DNA of 64,000 bases from an uncultured Fulvivirga sp. (GCA_947500555.1 CANMSE010000002.1:992001-1056000), one strand, 5' to 3'; counted from the stretch's first letter, positions 26,111-36,047 are shown. Numbers and translations: made by a program. The notes: generated by a model not told the origin, from the sequence alone.

Positions 26111-27835
26111 TTACTTGAATTTTGGGTGGTCTTGTCCCGGAAATTCTTTTTCAAAGAAATCACCATACTCGCGGATGGTCTTCTTCATGTCTTTCCTTAG
26201 CCAAATGATCCCTATTAAGTTGGGTAAGGTCATCACTGCAATAGTGATCGCTGATAAGGTCCAAATGATGGTAGTATCCGCAAAGGAGGCAAAGAAGAAA
26301 GCGACCACATACACGATTCTATAATAAACTACTGATTTGGTACCAAAAAGAAAAGTCATTGCTCTATCTCCGTAATACGACCAACTGATTGCAGTACTAA
26401 AGGCAAATAGTAATAAGCCAATTGAAACTATATATTGACCATAATCGCCAAAAAATCCTCTTTTAAAAGCTAATGCGGTTAAAGGTGCCGAGTGAACCAA
26501 TGATTTTCCAGTGAATTTTAATGATTTTTCATCATCAATTTTACCCTGAGTAATGTTTACAGAACCCGTAAAAAGTTCTTCATCCAGCAATCCATCATTT
26601 TTAAAAACTTTGATACCGTCAGCAAAAGAGCGCGCATGCAAAAACGTCATGTCATCATTCAAAATGACTCCATTTTCTACTTTTAAAGAACCGTTATACA
26701 GCTGCTCCTCAGAATTATTATTGAGATGATTATAGATTCGTTTTATATCATTTTCATTAGACTCTGAATATTGATTAGTTAAAATTTCAATATCAATAAA
26801 GTCAAATTGATTTTGATGTTTTTCATTCCAAGCACCAGAAGATAATAGCACTAAACCTGTTACAGTACAGATAATGATCGTATCAATAAAAGGCTCTAGG
26901 ATAGCTACCATACCCTCAGAAAGTGGCTCATTAGCTTTAGCACTGGCGTGTGCTATAGGAGCTGAACCCTGACCTGCTTCATTGGAGAAAAGGCCTCTAC
27001 CTACCCCTTTGTTAAAAGCAAAGGCCAAATTGGCGCCAATAAATCCTCCAGCTGCTGCTGAACCTGTGAATATATCTGAGATGATAGAAACAAATGAAGG
27101 TATTATATTATCCAAGTTGGCAAGGATAACAGCAAAGGCACCGATGAAATATATAATAGCCATTGCTGGTACTAGCTTGGATGTAACTGCCGCAATTCTT
27201 TTGATTCCACCTATAATAACCAGTCCTAACAACACAGCTAATACTGCTCCTGATAACATTTGATTTATACCAAATGTGGCTAACAACGAACTAGAAATAC
27301 TATTGATCTGGGGTAAGCTACCAGTACCAAACGAGGATAGAACGGTTGCAAAGGCAAAAATTGCCGCAAGCCATTTAAGACTCACCTTTTTTCCATTGAA
27401 TAGGAAATTGGCATTTTTCATATAATACATGGGTCCACCAGCCATAGTCCCATCATCTAATCTCTCTCTGTACTTATGAGATAGTGAAACCTCCACAAAC
27501 TTGGTACACATACCTACAGCGGCAGTAACCAGCATCCAAAAAAGTGCCGCTGGCCCTCCAAGGTGAAGTGCCAAAGCCACTCCGGCTATATTACCTGTGC
27601 CTACAGTACCAGAAAGAGCAGTAGCCAAGGCTTGAAAATGAGACGTATCACCTGGCAAATCTGCTTTATCAAACTTGCCGGAAACTATTTTAACAGCATG
27701 TTTAAAAAACCTTATCTGTGGAAATCCCAAATAAAAGGTAAAGAATACTCCTGTTCCTAAGAGTGCATATGGAAACCAAAATGCGCTACCTATAAAACTG
27801 TCAATAAGAACAAGAAAATCATTTAATGCTTGCAT
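26111..27835 (-). CDS. AGCS-family sodium:alanine/amino-acid symporter with a large insertion
   Basis: A 574-residue transporter with the AGCS signatures [26 protein letters not shown] and [24 protein letters not shown]; it imports alanine, glycine or related amino acids with Na+. Most family members have roughly 450-480 residues. The extra length is one polar block at about 333-447, between LVLLSSGAW and [12 protein letters not shown], which are normally close together. Such a block would face one side of the membrane between two transmembrane helices. The remainder is collinear with the family. The gene is monocistronic, converging on the 24706 gene. Confidence 0.92.
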   Translation of the reverse strand: MQALNDFLVLIDSFIGSAFWFPYALLGTGVFFTFYLGFPQIRFFKHAVKIVSGKFDKADLPGDTSHFQALATALSGTVGTGNIAGVALALHLGGPAALFWMLVTAAVGMCTKFVEVSLSHKYRERLDDGTMAGGPMYYMKNANFLFNGKKVSLKWLAAIFAFATVLSSFGTGSLPQINSISSSLLATFGINQMLSGAVLAVLLGLVIIGGIKRIAAVTSKLVPAMAIIYFIGAFAVILANLDNIIPSFVSIISDIFTGSAAAGGFIGANLAFAFNKGVGRGLFSNEAGQGSAPIAHASAKANEPLSEGMVAILEPFIDTIIICTVTGLVLLSSGAWNEKHQNQFDFIDIEILTNQYSESNENDIKRIYNHLNNNSEEQLYNGSLKVENGVILNDDMTFLHARSFADGIKVFKNDGLLDEELFTGSVNITQGKIDDEKSLKFTGKSLVHSAPLTALAFKRGFFGDYGQYIVSIGLLLFAFSTAISWSYYGDRAMTFLFGTKSVVYYRIVYVVAFFFASFADTTIIWTLSAITIAVMTLPNLIGIIWLRKDMKKTIREYGDFFEKEFPGQDHPKFK

Positions 27836-27996
27836 AGCTTGTTAGTTGATAAGACAATCGGCAAATCTAATAAATAATAGATGGGGTCAAAAGAATCATT
27901 TGATCAGCGGCTTCAATTGATCCTGGCAATTGTTTTTAATTGATAATCTAACTTTTCCGGTTATGATTCGTTCTATCTTTTACTGTATTAAGGATT

Positions 27997-28521
27997 ATGA
28001 AACTTGTAGCTATTTTTTTGGTTTTTTTCAGTGTCACAGCCTCAGTTGGTCAGACTAGTAGCAGCGTTGTTACCATCAGGGAAGAGCTTTTTTATACAGA
28101 TTTCGACATGGATAAATGTTTATCCTTTTACAACAAGCTTACCGACTTAAATCGAGCTTCCCCTACAATAATGGCTTATGAGGCAGCGGCAAAAGCCTTG
28201 ATAGCCAGGTATTCATGGAATCCTATTACAAAGATCAGTTCAATCAAAGAAGCTCTGAACTTACTGGAATCAGCTCTAAAGCTTGATAAGGTAAATCCAG
28301 AGATCAGGTTCCTAAGACTATATATAGAAAATAGTCTACCCCGTTATTTAGGAATGAAAAAGCATATTGAAGGTGATAAAAAGACTATCTTAAGTAACCT
28401 ATCATCTCTGGAAGCATCAGATTTGAATACAGATATTGTAGACTACATCAAAGTATATATGACTAGTTCAGTATCATGTACGGCCGAAGAGATTAGCCTG
28501 ATAAAAGCTAGCATATTCTAA
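27997..28521 (+). CDS. Secreted protein of unknown function, helical
   Basis: Not recognised. The 174-residue product begins with a signal peptide (MKLVAIFLVFFSVTASVGQ, cleavage near 19) and is then mostly alpha-helical, with segments such as TIMAYEAAAKALIARYSW and SIKEALNLLESALKLDKVNPEIRFLRLYIE that look like degenerate TPR-type helices. It stands alone on the plus strand and its TAA stop abuts the TAA stop of the convergent LytTR regulator gene with no gap. A periplasmic location is likely; no role can be stated. Confidence 0.75.
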   Translation: MKLVAIFLVFFSVTASVGQTSSSVVTIREELFYTDFDMDKCLSFYNKLTDLNRASPTIMAYEAAAKALIARYSWNPITKISSIKEALNLLESALKLDKVNPEIRFLRLYIENSLPRYLGMKKHIEGDKKTILSNLSSLEASDLNTDIVDYIKVYMTSSVSCTAEEISLIKASIF

Positions 28522-29271
28522 TTAAACCACTTTTTTGCGTATCTGCTTGGCATAGGTTCTGCTGACAGGAAATGTTTTTCCATTTTCCATTTTAACTATC
28601 AAACCACCATTAAAGTGCTTTTCAATTTCCTTTAAAAAACTGAGATTAATAATTGTTGACCTATGGATTCGAATAAAGATCTCAGGATCCAAAATTCCCT
28701 CGAGTTTGCCGATCCCGGAAGAGCTTAGAAACTGATCTCCTTTGGTAGTTAGGACAGTATAGTCACCAGAAGCCTCCAAATGGATAATATCTTTGACTTC
28801 GAGGTTTAATAGCTTTTCAGATTTTTGTACAAAAAGATGCGTAGAGTAGCTATCGGCTCCTCCTATTGAACCTCGAATACTAGATATCAACTCCTCCACG
28901 TTATTATCATCCTCTTTTATCCTTTCAAAAGCTCTATTTATTGCGACATTGAAGCGGTCCTCATCAAGGGGCTTGAGCAAGTAGTCAATTGCATTTTTGT
29001 CAAACGCTTTGATCGCATACTGATCATAAGCAGTGGTAAATATGACATAAGGTTTGTGTTCTATTGCCTCCAAGACATCAAATCCATCCATACCTGGCAT
29101 TTGTACATCTAGGAAAATCAATTGTGGTTTCAATTCCTCAATTTTCTGCACGGCCTCTTTCCCATTAGAGCATTGAGCAACTACCTCAATATCAGGGTGT
29201 GGCTCTAAAAATTCTATCAATAAATCACGAGCCAGTTTTTCATCATCAATTATTATACAATCAAACTTCAT
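28522..29271 (-). CDS. LytTR-family response regulator
   Basis: A 249-residue two-domain regulator. The receiver domain has the acidic pair D9-D10, the phosphoacceptor D55 in LIFLDVQMPGMDG, the TTAYDQYAIKAF threonine block and the conserved lysine in YLLKPLDE. The C-terminal LytTR DNA-binding domain (about 145-249) shows DIIHLEASGDYTVL and RIHRSTIINLSFL. Its ATG overlaps the upstream kinase gene by 11 bases, so the two proteins are made together. The second LytS/LytTR pair at 52319-54092 has exactly the same overlap length. Confidence 0.95.
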   Translation of the reverse strand: MKFDCIIIDDEKLARDLLIEFLEPHPDIEVVAQCSNGKEAVQKIEELKPQLIFLDVQMPGMDGFDVLEAIEHKPYVIFTTAYDQYAIKAFDKNAIDYLLKPLDEDRFNVAINRAFERIKEDDNNVEELISSIRGSIGGADSYSTHLFVQKSEKLLNLEVKDIIHLEASGDYTVLTTKGDQFLSSSGIGKLEGILDPEIFIRIHRSTIINLSFLKEIEKHFNGGLIVKMENGKTFPVSRTYAKQIRKKVV

Positions 29272-30406
29272 TGGTTGTTGTTGGTTTTAAATTTTCAATT
29301 AGTTGGTATTCTTGGTGATCATTAGGTTTATATGTCTCAATAGGTGGAATGGTAAACTTTACAGTATATCCATCCTCCCTTGGAGCAACAATAAATTTGA
29401 CGGATTTGCCAAAAATACTTTTTAATCTTTTCTCTGAATTTTGAAGACCTATACCACTTGATTTCCCGTCTAATACCTTGGCAGCGTTAGTCCCCAAACC
29501 ATTGTCAGAAACCTCAAAGTAAACACCTTCGTCTACAGGTTTGACAATAAGCCTTATTGTTCCACCATCATCTTTGGGGCCAATCCCATATTTTACCGAA
29601 TTTTCAACCAAGGGCTGTAATATCATCGGTGGTACCTCCATGCTAGTACAGGATTGATCTATCTCCGTAACATACTTCAAACGCTCACCAAACCTGACCT
29701 GTTGAATTTTAACGTAGTTTTCTATAAAATCAAGCTCATCATACAATTTGACCATCGTTCCTGAATGTGAATCCAATGCATATCGAAATACATCAGAAAG
29801 TTGGGTTATTACCTTCCTGGCTTTTTCCTTACTTGAAGCTATCAACGTACTTATGGAATTTAGTGTGTTAAATAGAAAGTGTGGGTTAATCTGTGATTTG
29901 AGTAAAGCCAGCTGCATCTCTTTATTTTTTAACGCAAGCTGACTCTTTTCCTTGTCCTTTCGCTGGATATATTCAAAGTATCTGATGATATAAAAAATAG
30001 CTACAGCAATGATGTACTGATCATAGAATCGCATGGCATCCCAACTCAAAAGGTTGAGCATATACTCCTTCCAATCGTCAAAATATACCAGGCCATCGAG
30101 GTAATAGTCAAAATAGTATGAAATGTAGCTCATACTCATGAAGTAGAGTATTAGACCTAAAACATGACCTGTAATTTGAAAAACAAGATTTTGATGTATC
30201 AGCCAATAAGAATATAACAAGGTAAGAGCAATAAAAATACAGACCGCCTCAAACATATATAAACCATTCCACAGCACGCTGGTAGTATATGGCCTAAAAA
30301 CCTGCCACTCAATAATGGTACTCAAAGCATAGTTAAAAGCATACCAGCTACATATCAATAGATATGCAGTTCGATAAGACTTAGGTATTCTTTCTATTAT
30401 ACTCAT
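29261..30406 (-). CDS. LytS-type sensor histidine kinase
   Basis: A 381-residue kinase with about four to five membrane helices in the first 150 residues and a cytoplasmic His_kinase/HATPase region. The H-box SQINPHFLFNTLNSIS puts the phosphorylated histidine near residue 175; the N-box is LVENSVKYGIGP and the G-box GIGLQNSEKRLKSIFG. No extracytoplasmic sensor domain is seen, so the membrane helices themselves may sense the signal. It precedes its LytTR partner and overlaps it by 11 bases. The target genes are not evident. Confidence 0.94.
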   Translation of the reverse strand: MSIIERIPKSYRTAYLLICSWYAFNYALSTIIEWQVFRPYTTSVLWNGLYMFEAVCIFIALTLLYSYWLIHQNLVFQITGHVLGLILYFMSMSYISYYFDYYLDGLVYFDDWKEYMLNLLSWDAMRFYDQYIIAVAIFYIIRYFEYIQRKDKEKSQLALKNKEMQLALLKSQINPHFLFNTLNSISTLIASSKEKARKVITQLSDVFRYALDSHSGTMVKLYDELDFIENYVKIQQVRFGERLKYVTEIDQSCTSMEVPPMILQPLVENSVKYGIGPKDDGGTIRLIVKPVDEGVYFEVSDNGLGTNAAKVLDGKSSGIGLQNSEKRLKSIFGKSVKFIVAPREDGYTVKFTIPPIETYKPNDHQEYQLIENLKPTTTNEV

Positions 30407-30615
30407 ACAATATGATCAACTAATGTACAATTTAGAGATAATAATTTTGAACCTGCATAGTTGGATATGCAAATAAACTCTTCAAAATAGCGTTTTTGTT
30501 AGTTAAACCTTGCATCGCTGATGTTCAAGTTATTATTCTACCAAACATCTATTGGTTATCTGTGGTTTCGTAGTCATATTTAATAGTTACTTTACAGAAA
30601 CCTGGCAATTTCCTT

Positions 30616-31848
30616 ATGCGGCTTTATGTTATAGGCTTTTTAATCTTACTCCCTTTTGTGCTGCAAGCGCAAAAGACAATTACCATATCAGGTAAATTAG
30701 TTGATCAGGAAACAGAAGAACCAATCATATTCGCTTCGATAGGTATAGATGGCAAATCTGTAGGTACAGTCTCAAATACTGTTGGTGAATTCGATTTTCA
30801 CATTCCTTACATCTACAAGGATTACAATATGGTGGTGAGAATGCTTGGTTACACAAATATTTCTGCCAAAATTTCAAATTTTGTCAATCAGGATACAATA
30901 GTCTTTAGAATGGAAAAATCTTCTAAAGTATTGGATGAAGTAGTAATACAGGATTCACTTACAGGAGGAGATATAGTAAGTGCCGCAATTTCCAACATTG
31001 ATAAAAACTATCCGAACGAGCCATTTATAATGGATGGTTTTTACAGAGACCTCAAAAAGGTAGGGGGCAAATACTTCTCTTTATTGGAAGCAGCTGTTAA
31101 AATATATGATGAAGACTATTCAGCACCAAAAAATAAAGATCGACTTCGTGAACGAGTGGCTTTGATGGAGGTAAGAAAGAGTCTTGGTTACACAAATCGC
31201 TTTACACGATATTTCGAAAAATTTAATCTACTGGAAGACCTTCTGCTCCATAACAATGTGCGGTATAGACAATTTCCAACACAAGAAGCATTCTTTAATA
31301 GCTTTAAACGCGGGCAGAGTACCATGTATAATGGCAGACAAGTACATGAATCGACTGGCAGTTTTCCTGTGCCTGAGGGAGGAGGCACCATGTATGTTAA
31401 ATTATATGTAGATGTAGAAAACTACAGTATTGTACGGATGGAATATAAAAGAACATTTGCTTCCGAGGTTTTGAGGAAAAAGGGAGACTTAATTAGCAAG
31501 TACATATCTGATACAAAAACAATTGATTTTAAAAGATATCTCGGCAAAATGTATTTGAGTTTAATCACACTTAAATCACAAATCAATTGGTACAATGAAG
31601 CAACTGATGAGTTGAAATTTGAAACCCAGTTAGAGCAGGAACTATTAATCAATAATATTGAAATTCAGCCTGATGAGCGAATAGGAAGAACAGAAAAGAT
31701 GAGAAGGTATGGATTGCAATATCAAGATGAACGATATAATAAAGAGTTCTGGGAAAATTATAACGTAATAAAAGACACCCCTCTTGATGAAGAAATCATT
31801 GCTGATCTGGAAGAATTAGGTACTCTGGAAGATCAATTCGAGTATTGA
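30616..31848 (+). CDS. Carboxypeptidase-regulatory-like domain protein, secreted
   Basis: A 410-residue secreted protein with a signal peptide (about 1-19, FVLQAQ) and a carboxypeptidase-regulatory-like domain (about 22-108, EPIIFASIGIDGKSVGTVSN). The remainder (ITNKNY-type start SNIDKNYPNEPFIMDGFYRDLKKV and later MYVKLYVDVENYSIVRMEY) is a beta-rich region also seen after this domain in related Bacteroidota proteins. The C-terminal part is charged. It is monocistronic and transcribed divergently from the LytS kinase gene. Function unknown; an outer-membrane or periplasmic site is likely. Confidence 0.8.
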   Translation: MRLYVIGFLILLPFVLQAQKTITISGKLVDQETEEPIIFASIGIDGKSVGTVSNTVGEFDFHIPYIYKDYNMVVRMLGYTNISAKISNFVNQDTIVFRMEKSSKVLDEVVIQDSLTGGDIVSAAISNIDKNYPNEPFIMDGFYRDLKKVGGKYFSLLEAAVKIYDEDYSAPKNKDRLRERVALMEVRKSLGYTNRFTRYFEKFNLLEDLLLHNNVRYRQFPTQEAFFNSFKRGQSTMYNGRQVHESTGSFPVPEGGGTMYVKLYVDVENYSIVRMEYKRTFASEVLRKKGDLISKYISDTKTIDFKRYLGKMYLSLITLKSQINWYNEATDELKFETQLEQELLINNIEIQPDERIGRTEKMRRYGLQYQDERYNKEFWENYNVIKDTPLDEEIIADLEELGTLEDQFEY

Positions 31849-31956
31849 TCTTCATATATGTTATTTAATCTTGTTATACTGCACGCTGGCGACATCAGAT
31901 GGCAGGTTTGTAAGTAAATGACTTACTTAGAGTCATTAAAGCCAACTATAGACACG

Positions 31957-31998
31957 AAACAACCCCGAGGCCCAGGTGCTTTGGGGTTGTTTTGTTTT
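31957..31998 (+). terminator. Intrinsic terminator between convergent genes
   Basis: AAACAACCCC (31957-31966) pairs with GGGGTTGTTT (31983-31992), followed by TGTTTT. The stem can also work for the heptose kinase gene arriving on the minus strand. Confidence 0.8.
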
Positions 31999-32004
31999 AG
32001 GCCA

Positions 32005-33000
32005 TTATATTTCTACATTCAATTTATTAGCTTCCTGAAGCAGATCATTGCGATCAATAGGTACCACACCAATATGCTCACAAACTAAGCCTCCTCCCAG
32101 ATTAGAAAGTGCTGCAGTGACTTTTGGAGATAGGTCTAGAGAGACACAAAGAGCTGCGATACTTATAACAGTATCTCCAGCCCCAGAGACGTCCGATATC
32201 TCACGCAGATGCGCAGGTATATGATGCTTTTCGTTCCTAAAATTAATGAAGACCCCACGTTCTGATAATGTAATCAGCGAACCCTCGCAATCAAGTTTAT
32301 CCATCAATTGCTGTACAGCAGATTCGATTTCTTGTTGATCAGACTTATCAAACTCAATCATCAGTCCTTCTTTGAGCTCCTTGAGGTTTGGTTTAAAAAG
32401 GGTGGTCCCCTTATACTCTAAAAAATTTCGCTTCTTAGGATCAACCACTGAAGGTATTTTATGTTTTTTAGCCAACGACACCGTTTTTTTAATAATACCT
32501 TTTGTGATTACTCCTTTGTCATAATCTTCAAATATGACTACATCACAAGATGGTAATATCTTTTCGATTCGTGCCCAAACCAGTTCTTCCTCATTTATAG
32601 AAAGCACTTTATCCGTCTCCTCATCTACCCTAACAATATGTTGATGCCCACTTAAGACTCTGGTCTTTACGGTTGTAGGACGCTCAGAACTCTTTACAAT
32701 ACCTTCATCAGAAATATCATTAGCTTTTAATCGCTCATAAACTTTTTTACCTCCCTCATCATTCCCAACAGTTGCACATAAAATAGGAACTGCCCCCAAT
32801 GCCAATACATTCAAAGCTACATTGGCAGCTCCACCTAGTCTGTAGTCCCGCTTTGTAGAACGAACAATAGGAACAGGAGCCTCAGGGGAAATTCGTTCTA
32901 CAGCACCCCAGATGTAGGCATCAACCATAACATCACCAATAATCAGCACACGTTGATTATCGAACTCTTGAAAAACCTGATTGAAATTAGAATATGACAT
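32005..33000 (-). CDS. D-glycero-beta-D-manno-heptose-7-phosphate kinase (PfkB family)
   Basis: A 331-residue ribokinase-fold enzyme. RLGGAANVALNVLALG near the N-terminus and the ATP/anion-hole motif DVSGAGDTVIS near the C-terminus are PfkB signatures; PPDPKKRNF-like SVVDPKKRNFLEYKG and ISPEAPVPIV resemble the RfaE kinase domain. In many bacteria this domain is fused to an adenylyltransferase (HldE); here only the kinase part is present, as in organisms with separate RfaE1 and RfaE2. It phosphorylates heptose-7-phosphate for LPS core synthesis. It begins immediately after the aminotransferase stop on the same strand. Confidence 0.87.
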   Translation of the reverse strand: MSYSNFNQVFQEFDNQRVLIIGDVMVDAYIWGAVERISPEAPVPIVRSTKRDYRLGGAANVALNVLALGAVPILCATVGNDEGGKKVYERLKANDISDEGIVKSSERPTTVKTRVLSGHQHIVRVDEETDKVLSINEEELVWARIEKILPSCDVVIFEDYDKGVITKGIIKKTVSLAKKHKIPSVVDPKKRNFLEYKGTTLFKPNLKELKEGLMIEFDKSDQQEIESAVQQLMDKLDCEGSLITLSERGVFINFRNEKHHIPAHLREISDVSGAGDTVISIAALCVSLDLSPKVTAALSNLGGGLVCEHIGVVPIDRNDLLQEANKLNVEI

Positions 33001-34191
33001 TTATGAAAGTTTCGCTAATGCTTCTTTGATTCTTCTTATAGCTTCCTTTAGATTCTCTGTTGAAGCTGCATAAGAAAGTCTAAGGCAATTAGGATCTCCG
33101 AATGCCGCTCCTGTAACTAAAGATACATGAGCTGTTTCAAGAATATACATGCAAAGGTCACTTGCATTATTTATATCGTAGGACTCAAATGATTTTCCGA
33201 AAAACGCACTGACATCAGGAAAAAAGTAAAAAGCCCCTGTTGGAAGATTGGCCTTCACCCCTACTATATCATTAAGCAACTCATATACCAGGTCGCGTCT
33301 TTTCAAATATTCATCAGCCATTTCTTTGGTTGGAGTAAGGTCACCCGTAATGGCTGTTAAAGCCGCTCGTTGAGCAATTGAACAATTGGCTGAAGTAATC
33401 TGTCCCTGCATTTTGGCACATCCTTTTGCAATCCAGGTTGGGGCTCCAATATAACCTACTCTCCAACCTGTCATGGCAAACCCTTTGGCAAATCCATTGA
33501 CCGTCACTGTTCGGTCGAACATACCCGGTAATGCAGCAATACTCACATGGCTGCCTGTATAATTGATGTGTTCATAAATCTCATCAGCAATAACTATAAT
33601 ATCATGTTTCTTCACTACGTCAGCGATAGCCGTCAATTCTTCTTTGGTAAACACCGATCCCGTTGGATTACAAGGGGAAGAAAAAATAATGGCTTTTGTT
33701 TTGGAAGTAATAGCTTCTTCTAACTGTTTTGCCGTGGCCTTAAACTCATTATCAATTGTGCCATTAATAAAGACTGCCTTTCCTTCAGTCAATTCTACAA
33801 CAGCAGAATAACTTACCCAGTAAGGTGAAAATATAATTACTTCATCACCGGGATTCACCAATGAGTACATAACATTAGCAATCGACTGTTTGGCTCCATT
33901 GGATACCACAATATTTTCTGTTTTGTAAGGAATACCATTTTCGATGTTCAACTTATTAGCAATTGCTTCTCGCAAGTCTTGGTAGCCTGCCACTGGTGGA
34001 TAGGCAAAATAAGCACCCTCATCTATGGCTGCTTTCGCACCTTCCTGAATATGCTTTGGGGTCTTAAAATCCGGTTCACCTAAACTAAGGCTAATGACAT
34101 CTACACCTTTAGATTTTAGTTCTCTTGCTTTAGCCGCCATAGCTAATGTAGCCGACTCTTCGAGGTTACTTATTCGGTCCGATAAGTTCAT
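33001..34191 (-). CDS. Class I/II pyridoxal-phosphate aminotransferase (aspartate aminotransferase-like)
   Basis: A 396-residue fold-type I enzyme. NGAKQSIANVMYSLVNPGDEVIIFSPYW, IFSSPCNPTGSVFT, and the PLP-lysine region VNGFAKGFAMTGWRVGYIG (lysine near 234) are the aspartate-aminotransferase subgroup I-beta signatures; the substrate-binding arginine is in LRLSYAAS. It is adjacent to the heptose kinase gene with zero spacing. It probably transaminates aspartate or a related amino acid; the exact substrate is not visible from sequence. Confidence 0.93.
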   Translation of the reverse strand: MNLSDRISNLEESATLAMAAKARELKSKGVDVISLSLGEPDFKTPKHIQEGAKAAIDEGAYFAYPPVAGYQDLREAIANKLNIENGIPYKTENIVVSNGAKQSIANVMYSLVNPGDEVIIFSPYWVSYSAVVELTEGKAVFINGTIDNEFKATAKQLEEAITSKTKAIIFSSPCNPTGSVFTKEELTAIADVVKKHDIIVIADEIYEHINYTGSHVSIAALPGMFDRTVTVNGFAKGFAMTGWRVGYIGAPTWIAKGCAKMQGQITSANCSIAQRAALTAITGDLTPTKEMADEYLKRRDLVYELLNDIVGVKANLPTGAFYFFPDVSAFFGKSFESYDINNASDLCMYILETAHVSLVTGAAFGDPNCLRLSYAASTENLKEAIRRIKEALAKLS

Positions 34192-34269
34192 TTACTGTAT
34201 TGATCAATGGTTAGAAAATTGAGCCAAAAATATATAGAATGGCCGTTAGTTGCTAAATATTGAACTAAT

Positions 34270-34881
34270 TTAATCCTGCTTATAAGTTGTTCGGCTTGCG
34301 ATTGACCGACCAAGGGTAATTTCATCAGCATACTCTAACTCACCTCCTATGGGTATCCCCCTTGCTATAGTACTAATATTCAAATCGTATTGCTTCAGCT
34401 TTTTAGTTAAATAGAAAGCCGTTGTATCGCCTTCCATAGTGGGGCTAAGGGCAAAAATAATCTCTTTTATTTCTGTGTTTCCAGTTATTCTATTTAGCAA
34501 TTGGTCTATATTGAGTTCATCAGGACCTACTCCTTCAATCGGTGAAATTACACCTCCCAATACATGATATAACCCAGTATATTGTGATGTATTTTCAATA
34601 GCGAGAACGTCTCGGGTATCTTCAACGATACAAATAATCGATGAATCTCTACGATGACTGGCACATATGCCACAGAGATCAGTGTCTGACATATTCAAGC
34701 ATTGCTTACAATATTGGATTTTAGTACGTAATTCGACCAGCGATTCACTCAATGAATGAGTATAAGCCTCCGGTTCCTTCAACATGTGCAGAGCCAACCT
34801 TAATGCCGTTTTTTTACCAATTCCAGGAAGTTTGGCAATTTCTTCAATTGCTCTTTCTATAAGCTTTGACGGATACTCCAT
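34270..34881 (-). CDS. recR: Recombination protein RecR
   Basis: Works with RecF and RecO to load RecA at gaps. The 203-residue protein has the helix-hairpin-helix LPGIGKKTALRLALHML (residues 18-34), a C4 zinc finger with C58, C61, C70 and C73, and a Toprim domain with CIVEDTRDVLAIENT and the Walker-B-like GVGPDELNIDQL. Length and motif order are normal. It lies 25 bases downstream of truA on the same strand. Confidence 0.97.
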   Translation of the reverse strand: MEYPSKLIERAIEEIAKLPGIGKKTALRLALHMLKEPEAYTHSLSESLVELRTKIQYCKQCLNMSDTDLCGICASHRRDSSIICIVEDTRDVLAIENTSQYTGLYHVLGGVISPIEGVGPDELNIDQLLNRITGNTEIKEIIFALSPTMEGDTTAFYLTKKLKQYDLNISTIARGIPIGGELEYADEITLGRSIASRTTYKQD

Positions 34882-34906
34882 AAATCACAAAGATAATAAG
34901 ACCAGA

Positions 34907-35674
34907 CTACTCGAACGTTACTTTATGCAGAATCAAACCAGAAGCTGGAGCTTTATTTATACCTACAGAATCATCGCCTCTATTGAGTGATTGTATTAAT
35001 TGACCTTTGGTCTTCATTCCTTTACCTATTTCGATTAGTGCCCCAATCATGAGTCTCACCTGATGACGCATAAATCCTTTTCCTTTTACTTTGAAAAGTA
35101 GCTCTTTCGAGTGTTCAGATTCTGCAACCTCAAAGCCTTCAATAGTTCGGGTTTTATTAATTCCAGATTCGTATGGGTACGAAAACGCATTAAAATTGTG
35201 CTCCCCAACATAGATCTGTGCTGATTCACAAATCATTTGACGCTCAAGTTCATAATTGATATAAGCCTTTAGATGAGCATTGAGCGCCTGTTTGTTGCTC
35301 CCGTAAGTCAGACAATAATGATATTCTTTTAAACGAACATCCTTGATAACATTAAACTGATCACTAACAGGCACTATAGACTTTGCTGTTATATCGGCTG
35401 GTAGATTGATATTAAAATCATCAAGAAATGTTTCACTAAGCTTTTGTTCTAAAAATAGTTCAACGGGAAAATCATTAGCTGAGACCATCGCATCGGTACG
35501 GCTCGAACCGAGTAGCTTGAACTTTACACTTTCTCCCAATACATATTTAATGGTTTTCTCTACCATACCTTGCACAGTTTTAACACCCGGTTGAACCTGC
35601 CAACCATGATATCGAAAGCCTAAAAATTGAAGGCGAATTAAATAGTAATATTTTTTAGGAGAGAACGGATCCAT
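34907..35674 (-). CDS. truA: tRNA pseudouridine synthase TruA-like, with a changed RTDA block
   Basis: A 255-residue pseudouridine synthase. FLGFRYHGWQVQPGVKTVQG starts the fold, the catalytic aspartate is D61 in SSRTDAMVSA, and the C-terminal RHQVRLMIGALIEIGKG is a TruA signature. Most TruA proteins read RTDAGVHA around the aspartate; here the glycine and histidine positions are M and S. The aspartate is retained, so catalysis is possible, but the target could differ from the usual U38-U40 of tRNA. It lies 28 bases after clpS and 25 before recR. Confidence 0.85.
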   Translation of the reverse strand: MDPFSPKKYYYLIRLQFLGFRYHGWQVQPGVKTVQGMVEKTIKYVLGESVKFKLLGSSRTDAMVSANDFPVELFLEQKLSETFLDDFNINLPADITAKSIVPVSDQFNVIKDVRLKEYHYCLTYGSNKQALNAHLKAYINYELERQMICESAQIYVGEHNFNAFSYPYESGINKTRTIEGFEVAESEHSKELLFKVKGKGFMRHQVRLMIGALIEIGKGMKTKGQLIQSLNRGDDSVGINKAPASGLILHKVTFE

Positions 35675-35702
35675 GATCAGACCAACAGATCATGAATTAC
35701 TA

Positions 35703-35984
35703 TCAGAGTACACGTGCGTCAATGCCTGCCTCACAAATTGCCTCTTTCATAGGCTTAAGATCAATCAATGTACCTGTTTTAACTGTACACTTTCCATTGT
35801 AATGTATAATCCAGGCGCACTGTTCAGCTTGCTCTACAGAATGCCTGCAAACCTTAACCAAGGTTTTAATCACATGATCGAAGGTGTTGAAATCATCATT
35901 AAAAACAACTAAATTCTTGGTGTCAACGATTTCAACTTCTTCTAAAACTTCTATTTCTTCCTCGTAATTATATCCGAAATCCAT
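35703..35984 (-). CDS. clpS: ATP-dependent Clp protease adaptor ClpS
   Basis: A 93-residue adaptor that delivers N-degron substrates to ClpAP or ClpCP. The core LVVFNDDFNTFDHVIKTL contains the N-degron-pocket residues typical of ClpS (NDD and the following hydrophobics), followed by EQAEQCAWIIHYNGKCTV. The N-terminal 25 residues are acidic. It is separated from truA by 28 bases. The clpC gene in this window (46621) is a plausible partner. On the minus strand a TACCTTTG box (36011-36004) precedes it. Confidence 0.93.
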   Translation of the reverse strand: MDFGYNYEEEIEVLEEVEIVDTKNLVVFNDDFNTFDHVIKTLVKVCRHSVEQAEQCAWIIHYNGKCTVKTGTLIDLKPMKEAICEAGIDARVL

Positions 35985-36003
35985 ACAGTTTTATTTACCT
36001 TGG

Positions 36004-36011
36004 CAAAGGTA
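36004..36011 (-). promoter_or_regulatory. Possible Bacteroidota -7 box before clpS
   Basis: On the minus strand TACCTTTG matches TAnnTTTG, 20 bases upstream of the clpS ATG. No matching TTTG element is visible near -33, so only part of the promoter is supported. Confidence 0.35.
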
Positions 36012-36047
36012 GAAAAAATATACTTTTAAATCTCATTTCACTCTAGC

